A DNA stretch of 64,000 bases, taken from positions 1 to 64,000 of the forward strand of contig VFLG01000035.1 in the NCBI GenBank assembly GCA_009885195.1. Reading direction: 5' to 3'. The notes beneath the pieces are model-generated. The model was given only the letters and a program-made list of their open reading frames with translations, did not search any database and was not told where the DNA came from. Both the position numbers and the translations under genes were made by a program. Numbering within the stretch: the stretch's first letter is position 1; every line of letters starts with the position of its first letter. Origin of the DNA: Gallionellaceae bacterium (lineage in GTDB: Bacteria > Pseudomonadota > Gammaproteobacteria > Burkholderiales > Gallionellaceae). This document shows, piece by piece, positions 1 through 10,999 of the stretch.

Positions 1-934
1 CCGGCCGGTCCGCCATCAGATAGTAGGTGCTGTTGTCGATCCCCTTGTAGCTATAGACCGGGCCGGTGTGATCGCCCTCGCCGGTGTGATTGTAGACAAC
101 GTCGAGAACCACCTCGATATCCGCCTGGTGCAGCGCCTTGATCATTGCGCGAAACTCGTTGTGTTGCGCCTTGACCGTGTGGTCGCTGAGATAGCCATAG
201 TGGGGGGAGAAGAAGTTCAGCGGCATGTAGCCCCAATAGTTGCCGTCGGAGGGGTCGTACTGGAACACCGGCATCAACTCCACCACGGTGATGCCGAGAT
301 CCTTCAAGTACGGGATTTTCTCGACCACGCCCGCAAACGTGCCGCGTGCTTCGTCCCTGACTCCGGAGTTGGCATTCTTGGTAAATCCTCCGACGTGCAG
401 CTCGTAGATGACGGTATCCGCCTCGTGCCGGGGGCGATGATCGCCTTGCCAGTCGAAGCACTCGCTGTCTCCGTTAAGGACACCGAGGGGCGCCTTGCCC
501 GCGTTCGAACCAGGCCGGGCGGCGGCGAGCCGGTCGAAAGCCGGGGGAAACAGCACCGACTTTGCATAGGGGTCGAGCAGGATTTTGTTGCGATCGAACC
601 CGTGCCATTCGAACCGGCCATTGGGCTTGGGCCCATCGACACGGTACGCATAGTAGGACGCGCCCCGCATCGATACCAACGGGATGCGGCAATGCCAGAT
701 CCTGCCCGTTTTGTTCTTGAGGTAATCGAACGGATATTCGAATACCGGATTGACGATGTCGCGCTCGGTGTAAAGCAACAACGTGACACTCTCCGCATGC
801 TTCGAGTAAAGCGCGAAGTTGTAGGCGCCCCCTTCTTCTATCCTGGTCGGGGCTTCTATCTTGGTACAACCTAGGGGGAACGGAAGCCCTTCCGTAGCCG
901 CCCACCGGGGTGGTACTGTCTCTGGTAACGTCAT
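1..934 (-). CDS. glgX: Glycogen debranching enzyme (GlgX/isoamylase family), 3' part truncated by the window edge
   Basis: Reverse-strand translation from ATG at 934 is open to base 1: MTLPETVPPRWAATEGLPFPLG...DIEVVLDVVYNHTGEGDHTGPVYSYKGIDNSTYYLMADRP, with the typical GlgX DVVYNHT motif. Absent from the ORF track because no stop lies in the window. Confidence 0.9.
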   Translation of the reverse strand, partial: MTLPETVPPRWAATEGLPFPLGCTKIEAPTRIEEGGAYNFALYSKHAESVTLLLYTERDIVNPVFEYPFDYLKNKTGRIWHCRIPLVSMRGASYYAYRVDGPKPNGRFEWHGFDRNKILLDPYAKSVLFPPAFDRLAAARPGSNAGKAPLGVLNGDSECFDWQGDHRPRHEADTVIYELHVGGFTKNANSGVRDEARGTFAGVVEKIPYLKDLGITVVELMPVFQYDPSDGNYWGYMPLNFFSPHYGYLSDHTVKAQHNEFRAMIKALHQADIEVVLDVVYNHTGEGDHTGPVYSYKGIDNSTYYLMADRP

Positions 935-1139
935 GTTTGCTCCGGGGTCATTTTCTCTGTCGGCGATGAGTTGGCTCCCGCGAAGAGCAGGATCGATCGA
1001 CCCGGATATCTACAGTGCACCAGCCTTCGCAAGCATATCCGTAGCGAAAATTATCCCTCGCACCTAGAATGTCGTATGTACGCTGTCGCACATAAAGCGG
1101 AAAAGCAGGCATCGACTGAATGGCAATAAGCAATACAAA

Positions 1140-2345
1140 CTAGCCCACCGTCACACGCCCGAATTTGCGCTTGCCAACCTGTGCGACTACCTCAGTACCG
1201 GCCTTGAGCAGCAAGGCCTTGTCACTTACCCGTTCGCCATCAAGTTTGACCGCGCCCTGAGTAATCATGCGCAAAGCGTCCGAGGTGCTTTCCACCAGCC
1301 CAGCCTGCTTCAGCAATTGGGCAATACCGATCATGCCGCCGGATGACGCAACGCTTATTTCCGGCATGTCCTCCGGTAGTGCGCCTTGCCTGAAGCGCGC
1401 CTCGAATTCCGCCAGCGCCCGTTCGGCGGCAGTCCGGTCATGGAAGCGTGCGACCATTTCTTGTGCCAGCAATACTTTAATGTCGCGCGGATTGCGCCCT
1501 TGTTCAACCTCGGCGCGCCATTTGGTGAGGGTGTTCATGGACTCAAATGACAGCAGCTCGAGATAACGCCACATCAGGTCGTCTGAAACCGACATCAGCT
1601 TGCCGAATATTTCCTGGGGCGGCTCGGTGATGCCGATATAGTTGCCGAGCGATTTGGACATTTTGTTTACGCCATCCAGCCCTATCAGCAACGGCATGGT
1701 GAGCACGCACTGTGCCGCTTGACCGTAATGCTTTTGCAACTCGCGCCCCATTAATAAATTGAATTTTTGATCGGTGCCGCCCAATTCCATGTCGGCTTTG
1801 AGCGCTACTGAATCGTAGCCTTGCACCAGCGGATAAATGAATTCATGGATGGCAATCGGCTGATTGCTTTTGTAACGCTTGCCAAAGTCGTCGCGCTCCA
1901 GCATGCGCGCTACGGTGTGCGTGGCCGCCAGCTTGATCAAATCCGCTGCGTTGAATTTGTCCATCCAGGTGGAATTGAACACAATTTCAGTTTTATCGGG
2001 ATCCAATACCTTGAACACCTGCTCGCGGTAGCTTTGCGCATTTTCCAGAACTTGCTCGCGCGACAGCGGCGGACGGGTTGTGTTCTTGCCAGATGGATCG
2101 CCTATCATGCCGGTGAAATCGCCGATCAGAAACAGCGCATGGTGTCCCAGCTCCTGTAACTGGCGCAGTTTGTTGAGCAATACGGTATGTCCCAAATGCA
2201 GATCCGGCGCGGTGGGATCGAACCCGGCCTTGATGCGTAGCGGGCGACCCAAGGCCAGCTTTTGTTTCAATTCTGCTTCCAGCAGCAGTTCGTCGCAGCC
2301 CCGCTTAATCAAATCCAGTGTGTCTTGCTGTGTCATATCTGACAT
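1140..2345 (-). CDS. tyrS: Tyrosyl-tRNA synthetase
   Basis: 401 aa; class I aaRS HLGH ([15 protein letters not shown]) and KMSKS ([13 protein letters not shown]) motifs, C-terminal S4 domain. Confidence 0.97.
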   Translation of the reverse strand: MSDMTQQDTLDLIKRGCDELLLEAELKQKLALGRPLRIKAGFDPTAPDLHLGHTVLLNKLRQLQELGHHALFLIGDFTGMIGDPSGKNTTRPPLSREQVLENAQSYREQVFKVLDPDKTEIVFNSTWMDKFNAADLIKLAATHTVARMLERDDFGKRYKSNQPIAIHEFIYPLVQGYDSVALKADMELGGTDQKFNLLMGRELQKHYGQAAQCVLTMPLLIGLDGVNKMSKSLGNYIGITEPPQEIFGKLMSVSDDLMWRYLELLSFESMNTLTKWRAEVEQGRNPRDIKVLLAQEMVARFHDRTAAERALAEFEARFRQGALPEDMPEISVASSGGMIGIAQLLKQAGLVESTSDALRMITQGAVKLDGERVSDKALLLKAGTEVVAQVGKRKFGRVTVG

Positions 2346-2557
2346 GCTTCCCGTAAATTATTGTGACCAAAATTTGATGCGAATTACCGCCCATGCTCGC
2401 GCTTTAACCATTGGTCGGCAATATACCACCGTTCGTCCTTTCGCCAGCATCTGGCTGAATGGGTTTTGAATGACGACCCCTTTCTGGTAGAGTGGCGCTC
2501 AATTTGAACAAAACTGCGTTTGCAATAATTAAAGAACGCGGCAGCCGGGAGGCGCAA

Positions 2558-3877
2558 ATGTTAACTCAAAATACCCTGACCCAAGCACGCAAATTAAAGC
2601 TGCGCTGGTTCGTTGCCTTGTCCAGCCTGCCCTTGCTTGGCGTCGTCACTGCGTTCGGAATATCATCTCCGCAGACTGATTATTCCTCGGTCAACCTGAA
2701 AACGGTGGTGCAAGAAATCACTCTGTCTCTTGATACTCAGGATACGGGCAGCGCCCCCGCTAATGCCAACACCGCAACTTTCTGGCGCAATGTACACGTC
2801 CAGCGTGGCGATACGGTTGCCGAACTTCTTCGCCGCATGAACGTGGAAGATAAGGCTGCCGCAGAGTATCTTGGTAGAAATCCGGCTGCAGCCTCCCTGC
2901 ACCAGCTGCGCGTGGGCAAGGCAGTGCAGGCCGAGACCGACTCGGACGGTGGCCTGCTGGTGCTGCGCTTCCTGAGCAACAGCGGCGACCAGATGGTCAT
3001 TGAGAAAGGCCCCGACGGTTTTAATACCCGCGCAATGTCAGCCCAGTTGGAGCAACGTTTGTTTGTACGCACCGGTGAGATTACCAGCACTCTGTTTGCG
3101 GCTACGGATCAGGCTGGCCTGCCGGACGCTGCAGCTAACCAGATGGTAGAAATTTTTGGTGGCGACATTGACTTTCATCGCGACTTGCGCAAAGGCGACA
3201 AATTCACCGTTATCTATGAAATGACCTACAGCAACGGCGAACCGGTTCGTACCGGACGTATCCAGGCTGCCGAGTTTATTAATCAGGGGGAAACATTCCA
3301 AGTAGTGCATTACCAGTCCGACAGCAACCACAGTGACTATTACACACCGGATGGCAAGAGCGTACGCAAGGCATTCTTGCGCTCCCCCCTGGAGTTTTCG
3401 CGTGTCAGCTCCGGTTTCAGTCTGTCACGATTTCATCCGGTGCTGGGCACCTGGCGTGCGCACAAAGGCGTGGATTATGCCGCAGCCACCGGCACCAAGG
3501 TCAAGGTGACGGCTGATGGCATAGTGTCTTTTGTCGGCAAGCAAGGAGGTTATGGCAACGTGGTTATGGTGAATCACCAAGGCCGCTATACTACCGTGTA
3601 TGGCCACCTGTCCCGTTTCGCCAGTGGTTTGCGCCGCGGCCAGCGCCTTGCCCAAGGCGAGATTATCGGCTATGTCGGCAAAACCGGCTTGGCCAGCGGT
3701 CCACATCTGCACTATGAGTTCAAGATTAACGGCCAGCAGCGTGACCCGTTACGTGTCGCCCTGCCGGATGCCGCCCCGATAGTCAAAGTGCAGTTGGCCG
3801 CTTTTCAGGAAGCCACCAGCGGCCTGATTGCGCGCCTGGGATTGTTGCGCGACGTCAACCTGGCCAAGCTTGACTGA
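2558..3877 (+). CDS. M23 family metallopeptidase (OapA/MepM-like murein endopeptidase)
   Basis: ORF 2492..3877 with likely start at 2558; C-terminal HPVLGTWRAHKGVDYAAATGTKV...GNVVMVNHQGRYTTVYGHLSRF...GLASGPHLHYEF typical of LytM/M23. Confidence 0.93.
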   Translation: MLTQNTLTQARKLKLRWFVALSSLPLLGVVTAFGISSPQTDYSSVNLKTVVQEITLSLDTQDTGSAPANANTATFWRNVHVQRGDTVAELLRRMNVEDKAAAEYLGRNPAAASLHQLRVGKAVQAETDSDGGLLVLRFLSNSGDQMVIEKGPDGFNTRAMSAQLEQRLFVRTGEITSTLFAATDQAGLPDAAANQMVEIFGGDIDFHRDLRKGDKFTVIYEMTYSNGEPVRTGRIQAAEFINQGETFQVVHYQSDSNHSDYYTPDGKSVRKAFLRSPLEFSRVSSGFSLSRFHPVLGTWRAHKGVDYAAATGTKVKVTADGIVSFVGKQGGYGNVVMVNHQGRYTTVYGHLSRFASGLRRGQRLAQGEIIGYVGKTGLASGPHLHYEFKINGQQRDPLRVALPDAAPIVKVQLAAFQEATSGLIARLGLLRDVNLAKLD

Positions 3878-3905
3878 TTGACCGCATGCCAAACGGGCAT
3901 AGTGT

Positions 3906-5006
3906 GTGCTGAATAACCCAGGTATTTATACAGGCATCATGTCCGGCACCAGCCTGGACGGCATTGATGCCGTGCTGGTTGATCTCTCCACCAGCCAGCC
4001 CAGGCTGATCGCCACCCACTATCAACCTTATCAACAGACTCTAAAAAATGCGCTGTTGCTATTGCACCAGCCGTCCAGCAACGAATTGCATCAGGCGCAA
4101 ATGATCAGCAATGAACTGGCGCGCGAGTATGCATCAGCCACGCTGGCGTTGTTGCAAACAGCCAACGTAACCCCCGATCAAGTGCGCGCCATTGGCTGCC
4201 ACGGCCAGACCATACGCCATCGTCCCGACCAGGGCTACACCCTGCAATTAGGCAATGCCGCGCTGCTGGCCGAATTGAGCGGCATTGCTGTGGTGAGCGA
4301 TTTCCGCAGCCGCGATATTGCCGCAGGAGGGCAGGGCGCCCCGTTGGTTCCTGCCTTTCACGATCAGGTATTGCGCCATCCGGGCATTCACCGCGTCATC
4401 GTCAACATCGGCGGCATCAGCAACCTGACTGACCTGCCACCCGGCCGCCCCACCACCGGCTTCGACTGTGGGCCGGGCAACTTATTGATGGACGCTTGGA
4501 TTGCCCGGCATTGCGGCGAGCCTTATGACCGGGAAGGTGCTTGGGCCGCCAGCGGCCAGGTCATTCGGACATTGTTGCAGGCGTTTCTGGATGAACCGTA
4601 TTTGCGCGCCGAACCACCGAAAAGCAGCGGTCGCGACTTGTTTAATCAGGCTTGGCTGAATAACAAACTGCATGGCAACGAAGCGCCCGCCGATGTGCAA
4701 GCCACGCTGCTCGCGCTCACCGGCCATGCGATTGTTGACGCGATTCATGGCTACTGTGCAGGCGCGCAAGAGATATATTTGTGCGGCGGTGGCGCGCATA
4801 ACCTGGCTTTGGTGCAGCGCTTGCGCGCATCTTTGCCGGATTGCCGCATCCTGACTACCGATACGCTGGGCATGGGAGCCGATTGGCTGGAAGCCATCGC
4901 CTTTGCCTGGCTGGCCCAACAAACCATGTGCGGCCATAGCGCCAACCTGCCTGCCGTCACAGGCGCGCACCATCCCTGCATACTCGGCGCAATTTATGCG
5001 GCATAA
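3906..5006 (+). CDS. anmK: Anhydro-N-acetylmuramic acid kinase (GTG start)
   Basis: 366 aa; IMSGTSLDGIDAVLVD, GCHGQTIRHRP, NIGGISNLT motifs. Confidence 0.95.
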   Translation: MLNNPGIYTGIMSGTSLDGIDAVLVDLSTSQPRLIATHYQPYQQTLKNALLLLHQPSSNELHQAQMISNELAREYASATLALLQTANVTPDQVRAIGCHGQTIRHRPDQGYTLQLGNAALLAELSGIAVVSDFRSRDIAAGGQGAPLVPAFHDQVLRHPGIHRVIVNIGGISNLTDLPPGRPTTGFDCGPGNLLMDAWIARHCGEPYDREGAWAASGQVIRTLLQAFLDEPYLRAEPPKSSGRDLFNQAWLNNKLHGNEAPADVQATLLALTGHAIVDAIHGYCAGAQEIYLCGGGAHNLALVQRLRASLPDCRILTTDTLGMGADWLEAIAFAWLAQQTMCGHSANLPAVTGAHHPCILGAIYAA

Positions 5007-5034
5007 AAGAAAAGAGGGCTTACGCCCCCTCGCT
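5007..5034 (-). terminator. Rho-independent terminator, probably serving erpA on the minus strand
   Basis: Minus strand GAGGGGGCGTAAGCCCTCTTTTCTTTT: GC stem followed by a T-rich tract just past the erpA stop. Confidence 0.6.
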
Positions 5035-5056
5035 TGGTAACTAATAGAACGCTCGG

Positions 5057-5422
5057 CTAAACCGAAAAAGACGAGCCGCAACCGCAGGTAGAAGTAGCGC
5101 CTGGATTTTTTATCACAAACTGCGATCCTTCCAATCCTTCCTGATAATCAATTTCAGCGCCAACCAGATACTGGAAGCTCATCGGATCAATCAATAATTG
5201 CACGCCATTCTTGATCAGCACGGTGTCATCTTCATTGCTTATTTCGTCAAAAGTAAAACCGTACTGGAAGCCGGAACAGCCACCCCCACTGACGAACACG
5301 CGCAGCTTCAAGTCGGCGTTGCCCTCTTCCTCAATCAGCAGCCTGACCTTGTTGGCCGCACTGTCGGTAAACAGAATCGGGTCTTGCATTTCAACTGCTG
5401 ACATGTCAGCTACTGTATTCAT
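5057..5422 (-). CDS. erpA: Iron-sulfur cluster insertion protein ErpA (A-type carrier)
   Basis: 121 aa; [18 protein letters not shown] and C-terminal [11 protein letters not shown] (A-type Cys residues). Confidence 0.95.
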   Translation of the reverse strand: MNTVADMSAVEMQDPILFTDSAANKVRLLIEEEGNADLKLRVFVSGGGCSGFQYGFTFDEISNEDDTVLIKNGVQLLIDPMSFQYLVGAEIDYQEGLEGSQFVIKNPGATSTCGCGSSFSV

Positions 5423-5448
5423 GATTATCTCCGAAGTGGGTTGACTGC

Positions 5449-5859
5449 TTATTCTGCGCTACTTAACTTAAATGCCACCACCTTGTTAGCCGTTGCCGCA
5501 TCTGCCAAATGGATGAGCGTGCCTTCGACTATCGCACCTAACTGAATTTCCAGCGTTTTGTAATGAATATCGCCTATGATCCTAGATTTACTTTGCAGTT
5601 CCATGTATTCAGATGCGCTCACTGAGCCAGTCACCACACCGTTTATCACCAGGTGAGTTACGCTGATTTCGCCGTTGATGCGCCCGTGCTCGCTCAGCAC
5701 CAGTGTGCTGGACTCGCCCGGCACGGCAATGACATTACCGGTAATTTCGCCATCCACACGCAGCCCGCCGCTGAAAGTCAGGTTGCCCTCTATTTTGACT
5801 GCCGCCCCAATCAACGAATCAATGCGACCTTGCGGCTTGCTGTGACGTTTATTGAACAT
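5449..5859 (-). CDS. Bactofilin (polymer-forming cytoskeletal protein)
   Basis: [31 protein letters not shown] beta-helical repeat pattern. Confidence 0.9.
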   Translation of the reverse strand: MFNKRHSKPQGRIDSLIGAAVKIEGNLTFSGGLRVDGEITGNVIAVPGESSTLVLSEHGRINGEISVTHLVINGVVTGSVSASEYMELQSKSRIIGDIHYKTLEIQLGAIVEGTLIHLADAATANKVVAFKLSSAE

Positions 5860-5875
5860 GATTTTTCCTCTTCAA

Positions 5876-6634
5876 CTAAGAAAGACTGACGCGCTGTTTA
5901 TTTTTTGGTTCGCTCGAACCGCGCTCAAAAACCCGCACTTCAATACTTTCGACCGACACATCCTCCGGCAACTGGAAGCTGCGCTGGATACGCAGATAGT
6001 ACTTGAAATTGAGCTGATATGTCGCATCCTCCGGCGCTGTGCTTTCGTGCGGGAATACCACCACCGACCGCTCGCCGTTGCGCAGCACATTAACCAGTAA
6101 TTGCAGATTACCCTGAAAAGGCTTGGCCCGCTGCTGCCCGCCCTGCACCAGCAGCAAGCGGTAGCGATATTCACCGGGCAGGGTATCACGCTCGATTTTA
6201 AAGTGCTGGATGGACAACTCCCCCTCGCGCGTGCCGGACACGGTCAGGTTCTGGAACAGCGTCAAATCTTCCTTGAGGCGAGTATTTTCTTCGTTCACCC
6301 CCTGCAACTGCCTGGCCGTTTCCAGGTTGGCGGCACGTTCAATCTGCGCTTGCCGTTCATAGGATGCCACTTGGCTGGCCAACTGTGCATTTTCGCTTAC
6401 TAGGGTCGCAACCCGGTCGCGCAACCCGGCTAAATCCCCCTCAGCCTGTGCGCGATGAAAGCCAGCGAACTCCAGGCCGGAGTCGTAAGCCCACCAAACC
6501 AGTCCGCTGGCCGCAAATATGAAAGGCAAGGCAATTGCCCATCGCACATACCACGGCACATGAGGCCGCACCGTTAAAGTGGGCGCGGAAATGCTGAATT
6601 TCCGTTTTAAGTGGCGTATCAAGTGATGGCGCAT
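5876..6634 (-). CDS. Conserved membrane-anchored coiled-coil protein of unknown function (DUF6776-like)
   Basis: One N-terminal TM segment and coiled coil (LRDRVATLVSENAQLASQVASYERQ); collinear with bactofilin and argC. Confidence 0.6.
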   Translation of the reverse strand: MRHHLIRHLKRKFSISAPTLTVRPHVPWYVRWAIALPFIFAASGLVWWAYDSGLEFAGFHRAQAEGDLAGLRDRVATLVSENAQLASQVASYERQAQIERAANLETARQLQGVNEENTRLKEDLTLFQNLTVSGTREGELSIQHFKIERDTLPGEYRYRLLLVQGGQQRAKPFQGNLQLLVNVLRNGERSVVVFPHESTAPEDATYQLNFKYYLRIQRSFQLPEDVSVESIEVRVFERGSSEPKNKQRVSLS

Positions 6635-6636
6635 GG

Positions 6637-7665
6637 TTAAGGCAGCAAAGGCAAGCCGGTCAGCGCCGTGGTTTCAGGCAGCCCAAACATGATGTTCATG
6701 TTTTGCACCGCCTGGCCGGCTGCGCCCTTGACCAGATTGTCAATCACAGCCAGCACGACCACGGTATTGCCCTGCTGCGGGCGGTGCACCGCGATACGGC
6801 AAATGTTTGCGCCGCGCACTGAGCGCGTTTCTGGATGGCTGCCGCCAGGCATCACATCCACGAACGGCTCATTGCGGTAACGCTGCTCATACAGCGCCTG
6901 CAGGTCGGCATCGCCCTTCAGGCGCGCGTACAACGTCGCATGAATACCGCGTATCATCGGCGTAAGGTGGGGCACGAAGGTCAAGCCCACTTCGCCCTGC
7001 GCCGCCCACGCCAGCCCCTGGCTGATTTCCGGCAAATGGCGATGCCCGGCCACGCCATATGCCTTGAAATTGTCCGCCGCTTCGGGAAACAAAAAACCAA
7101 TCTCTGCTTTGCGCCCGGCACCGGATACCCCGGATTTTGCATCGGCAATCAAGCTGCCGCAATCCACCAGTCCGGCCTCCAGCAGCGGAATAAAACCGAG
7201 CTGCACTGCCGTCGGATAACAACCGGGATTGGCTACCAGCCGAGCCTGCTTGATCTGCTCCCGGTTAACTTCGGGCAGCCCATACACCGCGTCCGCAACC
7301 AGTTCGGGGCAAGCGTGACGCATGCCATACCATTTTTCCCACTCGGCTATGTCCTGAATACGAAAATCTGCGGCCAGATCAATCACCCGCACGCCCGCAT
7401 CGAGCAAGGCGCGCGCTTGCTGCATGGCAATGCCATTGGGTGTGGCAAAGAACACCAGATCACACTGATCCAGATGGGCTTCATCCGGGTGGGCAAAATG
7501 CAAATCCACATACCCGCGCAAACTGGCAAACATCTGACTGACCGGCGTGCCCGCGTCGGTACGCGAAGTAATGGCGCGCAACTCTACCTGCGGATGCTGC
7601 GCCAACAGACGCAGCAGCTCCACACCGGTATATCCTGTGCCCCCGACGATACCAACCTTGATCAC
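6637..7665 (-). CDS. argC: N-acetyl-gamma-glutamyl-phosphate reductase
   Basis: 342 aa; [35 protein letters not shown] active-site motif. Confidence 0.97.
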   Translation of the reverse strand: MIKVGIVGGTGYTGVELLRLLAQHPQVELRAITSRTDAGTPVSQMFASLRGYVDLHFAHPDEAHLDQCDLVFFATPNGIAMQQARALLDAGVRVIDLAADFRIQDIAEWEKWYGMRHACPELVADAVYGLPEVNREQIKQARLVANPGCYPTAVQLGFIPLLEAGLVDCGSLIADAKSGVSGAGRKAEIGFLFPEAADNFKAYGVAGHRHLPEISQGLAWAAQGEVGLTFVPHLTPMIRGIHATLYARLKGDADLQALYEQRYRNEPFVDVMPGGSHPETRSVRGANICRIAVHRPQQGNTVVVLAVIDNLVKGAAGQAVQNMNIMFGLPETTALTGLPLLP

Positions 7666-7714
7666 GAATTGCTCCTGCTTTGTCTTAAACTACGTCCGAA
7701 TGATACATCGAAAA

Positions 7715-7738
7715 TGAAAAAACCGCCCGAAGGCGGTT
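7715..7738 (-). terminator. Rho-independent terminator after rpsI
   Basis: Minus strand AACCGCCTTCGGGCGGTTTTTTCATTTT hairpin plus T-tract downstream of rpsI. Confidence 0.8.
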
Positions 7739-7760
7739 GTTCCAAGTGCTGTTCGCAAGC

Positions 7761-8153
7761 TTAACGCTTGGAGAACTGCTTGCGGCGGCGCGCCTTGCGC
7801 AGGCCGACTTTTTTCCGTTCCACTTCGCGCGCATCGCGCGTCACCAATCCCGCTTTGCTCAGCACAGGCTTCAATGCCGCATCAAAATCTATCAGCGCGC
7901 GCGTGATGCCGTGACGCACTGCACCCGCCTGGCCAGACTCACCGCCGCCGAACACGTTTACCATGATATCGAACTTGTTGAGGGTGTCGGTCAGCTGCAG
8001 CGGCTGACGCACCACCATGCGACCCGTCTCACGCGAAAAAAACACATCCAGCGGCTTGTCATTCACCACGATGTCGCCCTTGCCCAGCTTGATGAAGACA
8101 CGCGCTACCGCGCTCTTGCGGCGGCCGGTGCCATAGTTATAAGTCACGCTCAT
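7761..8153 (-). CDS. rpsI: 30S ribosomal protein S9
   Basis: [21 protein letters not shown]... [13 protein letters not shown]. Confidence 0.98.
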   Translation of the reverse strand: MSVTYNYGTGRRKSAVARVFIKLGKGDIVVNDKPLDVFFSRETGRMVVRQPLQLTDTLNKFDIMVNVFGGGESGQAGAVRHGITRALIDFDAALKPVLSKAGLVTRDAREVERKKVGLRKARRRKQFSKR

Positions 8154-8155
8154 GG

Positions 8156-8593
8156 TTACGCTTTCAATAAATCAATGGGTTTGGGTTGCTGTGCTACATG
8201 CGGATGTTCCGCACCGCCGTAAATCTTCAGCTTGCGCAGCATGGCATAGCCCAGCGGACCTTTCGGCAACATGCCTTTGACCGCCTTTTGCAGCACGCGA
8301 TCAGGGTGACGCTCCTGCAACTTGGCAAAATTGGTGGTGTATAGACCGCCGGGATAAGTCGTGTGGCGGTGATACAGCTTGGCTTCCGTCTTGTTGCCGG
8401 TTACCACCAGCTTTTTAGCGTTGACCACAACGATAAAATCGCCGGTATCCACGTGCGGGGTATAAATCGCCTTGTGCTTGCCGCGCAGGCGAGCCGCGAT
8501 CTGGCTGGCCAAACGACCCAGAATTTTGTCGGCAGCATCCACCAGATACCAGTCGTGCTGGACTTCGTGCGGCTTAGCGGAAAATGTTTTCAT
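8156..8593 (-). CDS. rplM: 50S ribosomal protein L13
   Basis: [33 protein letters not shown] track start (8659) trimmed to the canonical start. Confidence 0.97.
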   Translation of the reverse strand: MKTFSAKPHEVQHDWYLVDAADKILGRLASQIAARLRGKHKAIYTPHVDTGDFIVVVNAKKLVVTGNKTEAKLYHRHTTYPGGLYTTNFAKLQERHPDRVLQKAVKGMLPKGPLGYAMLRKLKIYGGAEHPHVAQQPKPIDLLKA

Positions 8594-9107
8594 GGCACAT
8601 CCTAAAACAAAAATATTGAATAAATCTCGAAGGGCGCGAATTCTATGCCAGATAGCCACCTCCTGTCAAACCATTCGAATCATTTGTCGGCGGATACCCT
8701 CTCAATGCTGGGCTCAATCTCGGCGGCAACCATTGATCGCCTGCTCAAGCCAATCACGCCCGCACAACGTGTGCTCGTCCATCCCGACATACCGCAAGAC
8801 GCCAGGGAGAAACTATCGGACATCTCTAAAAATCCAAACTCCGACGCGATACTGCGTTGCTCAAGAAATTTTAACGCTTACATATCAAAATATATGGGTT
8901 GCGCGGACTTTCTTTCGCGCCTTGTCTCGCTTAGGATTTTGAATTTATAGAGGCGCCCTATCGTCACAAATGAAATCGCTCAATCCCTTCCTGATTCAGA
9001 AGCAGATTCAGCGTAAACTGAGAGCTATCTTCAAACTTCTTCGGTAACCACCGAACTTGAGGAAACGATCACTACTTCGGTAACCTTTTATCTTGAGGCA
9101 ACGCAAT

Positions 9108-9464
9108 ATGGACATCATTTTTCTGCGAGAACTCAAAGTCGAAACGCTCATCGGCGTGTACGAATGGGAAAAGCGCGTGCCGCAAATTCTGCAACTCGAT
9201 CTGGAAATTGCCCTGCCGAATAGCCGCGCCTGCCACAGCGACGACATCGCCGACGCGCTGAATTACGCGCAAATCGCGCAACACATCCAAACTGTGTTGA
9301 GTGAAGGGCATTTCTCGCTGCTGGAAACCCTGGCCGAACACATCGCACAAATCATCCTCAAGGACTTCAACGCACCATGGGTCAAGGTCAGCGTCGCCAA
9401 ACTGCAAGCGATACGGAATTGCAAGATGGTGGGGATCAGTATTGAGCGGGGGCAGGTTAAGTAA
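9108..9464 (+). CDS. folB: Dihydroneopterin aldolase
   Basis: MDIIFLRELKVETLIGVYEWEKRVPQILQLDLEI. Confidence 0.93.
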   Translation: MDIIFLRELKVETLIGVYEWEKRVPQILQLDLEIALPNSRACHSDDIADALNYAQIAQHIQTVLSEGHFSLLETLAEHIAQIILKDFNAPWVKVSVAKLQAIRNCKMVGISIERGQVK

Positions 9465-9524
9465 CGTTGTTTTGTGAAACGGCATTTTTGGACGACTAAT
9501 TAACTTTAGGCATCGAATCACAAG

Positions 9525-10370
9525 ATGGGAAAATACAAAAAAGACATGCATTGGTTGCGCTTTGAGAACCATCTTCCACGACTTTTTCTTCACGAAAAGA
9601 GAGAAAAATTAGTCCGATGGGCTCTTAGAGCCTTAACGACTATAGGGATTATTACTAGCGTAATTACTCTCGGTTGGCATTACAGCTTGTCTCTTAGTGT
9701 GGGCTTGGTAGTGTTCGATGCTTTCTTGGAACGGACGCTGTTTTACTACACAAGCATGTATGTTCAAGCTATGCCAGATTTTGAATACGATCCAGATAAA
9801 TGGGTGGCAAATGCATTTGTATCACATGGCCACCCGACCGACCAAAATAGTAAACGAATAATAGGCTTGGTTTTTACCGAAGAACAGTATGCAAGAAAGT
9901 TTTTTGAGTTGCTTCGCGCATGGAATCACGGTGACTCAGATAACAAAGATGGCAACATTTGTATTTCGTTCATAACTGATGAGGATATGTACTATGTGTA
10001 TCTCTACCCAAGCTTCGACAAAGCTAGCATCAAATCAATGCACAAAAAGGTGGAGAATGAAAACAAGCTAAAGAAATATGGGAAGGAACATTTTGGAATC
10101 GTAATGACAATGGTTATCTGTAAGGGATTTAGCACCGCACATGGGTACGCGCTAGGTACATTTGTGGATAATCACCCAGTTGGAAAATCTTTTCTGCTTG
10201 GGCCATTTATTCAAACACAAGAGGGGCCACCTCAACCTATTTACGATATCGAACCGATCCGCATGTACCAATATAAAGCTAGAATACCAAGCGAACTGAG
10301 CGAAGATGATTTTGAGTATCAACATTGGCGCATGCTCGTCAATCGTACCGCAGTTGGCGCTGATACCTAA
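9525..10370 (+). CDS. Hypothetical protein with N-terminal hydrophobic segments
   Basis: 281 aa ORF, locally AT-rich; no family recognised. Confidence 0.6.
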   Translation: MGKYKKDMHWLRFENHLPRLFLHEKREKLVRWALRALTTIGIITSVITLGWHYSLSLSVGLVVFDAFLERTLFYYTSMYVQAMPDFEYDPDKWVANAFVSHGHPTDQNSKRIIGLVFTEEQYARKFFELLRAWNHGDSDNKDGNICISFITDEDMYYVYLYPSFDKASIKSMHKKVENENKLKKYGKEHFGIVMTMVICKGFSTAHGYALGTFVDNHPVGKSFLLGPFIQTQEGPPQPIYDIEPIRMYQYKARIPSELSEDDFEYQHWRMLVNRTAVGADT

Positions 10371-10552
10371 CACAGTTCGCTTAAGACACAATAACCTACG
10401 GACATTGCACCGCACAAAACCTGAAATTACTTTTTGAAGTTTCAGCCTATGGTGGGCAATTTTGTCAAACAGCGTACAAAACTTTCCAGCCTCTCCCGTC
10501 TCGCCTCCTTGGGTAAAGCTGCCAGTGCAATCCACGCGTTGGTGGCGAAAAC

Positions 10553-10999
10553 TTAGAGAAACGCGCCCGGCGAAACCGCAAACCGCGCTGCCAGCGCCTT
10601 GGCTTGGCGCGCGTTGATGGCGCGTTTGCCGCTGAGAATTTCGCTGACGACCGACTGGCTGCCCAACTCGGTGGCCAAGTCCTTTTGCTGCAAGCTGTTT
10701 TGCTCCATCAACAGCCGCAACACTTCTCGTGGCTCTGCGTCAGCAATGGGATAGTGCCGGTCTTCATAAACGGCGATGATGTCGCCGACGATTTCCAGCA
10801 GGTCGGCCAGCGGGTGCTTTTCATTGCTGCCCACTTCATCCACCAGGCTGTTCATCAATTGCACCATACGGTTGTATTGTGCCTTGCTGTGGATGGGCGA
10901 CAGACCGAGGCGTTGCTGGAGGTCGTCCCAGATGGGGGCGATAGCGTTGGTGTCAATCGGGTGCCCGGACAAATGTTTTTCGTCTTCTGCAAGTTTCAT
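10553..10999 (-). CDS. higA: HigA-type antitoxin, XRE HTH
   Basis: EVLRLLMEQNSLQQKDLATELGSQSVVSEILSGKRAINARQAKALAARFAVSPGAFL; overlaps the end of the toxin gene. Confidence 0.9.
   Translation of the reverse strand: MKLAEDEKHLSGHPIDTNAIAPIWDDLQQRLGLSPIHSKAQYNRMVQLMNSLVDEVGSNEKHPLADLLEIVGDIIAVYEDRHYPIADAEPREVLRLLMEQNSLQQKDLATELGSQSVVSEILSGKRAINARQAKALAARFAVSPGAFL

Noticed and set aside
68-874. 268-aa plus-strand ORF
   Set aside because: Antisense to the well-supported glgX fragment; composition typical of a GC-rich shadow frame.
6835-7764. 309-aa plus-strand ORF
   Set aside because: Antisense to argC; no family-like motifs.
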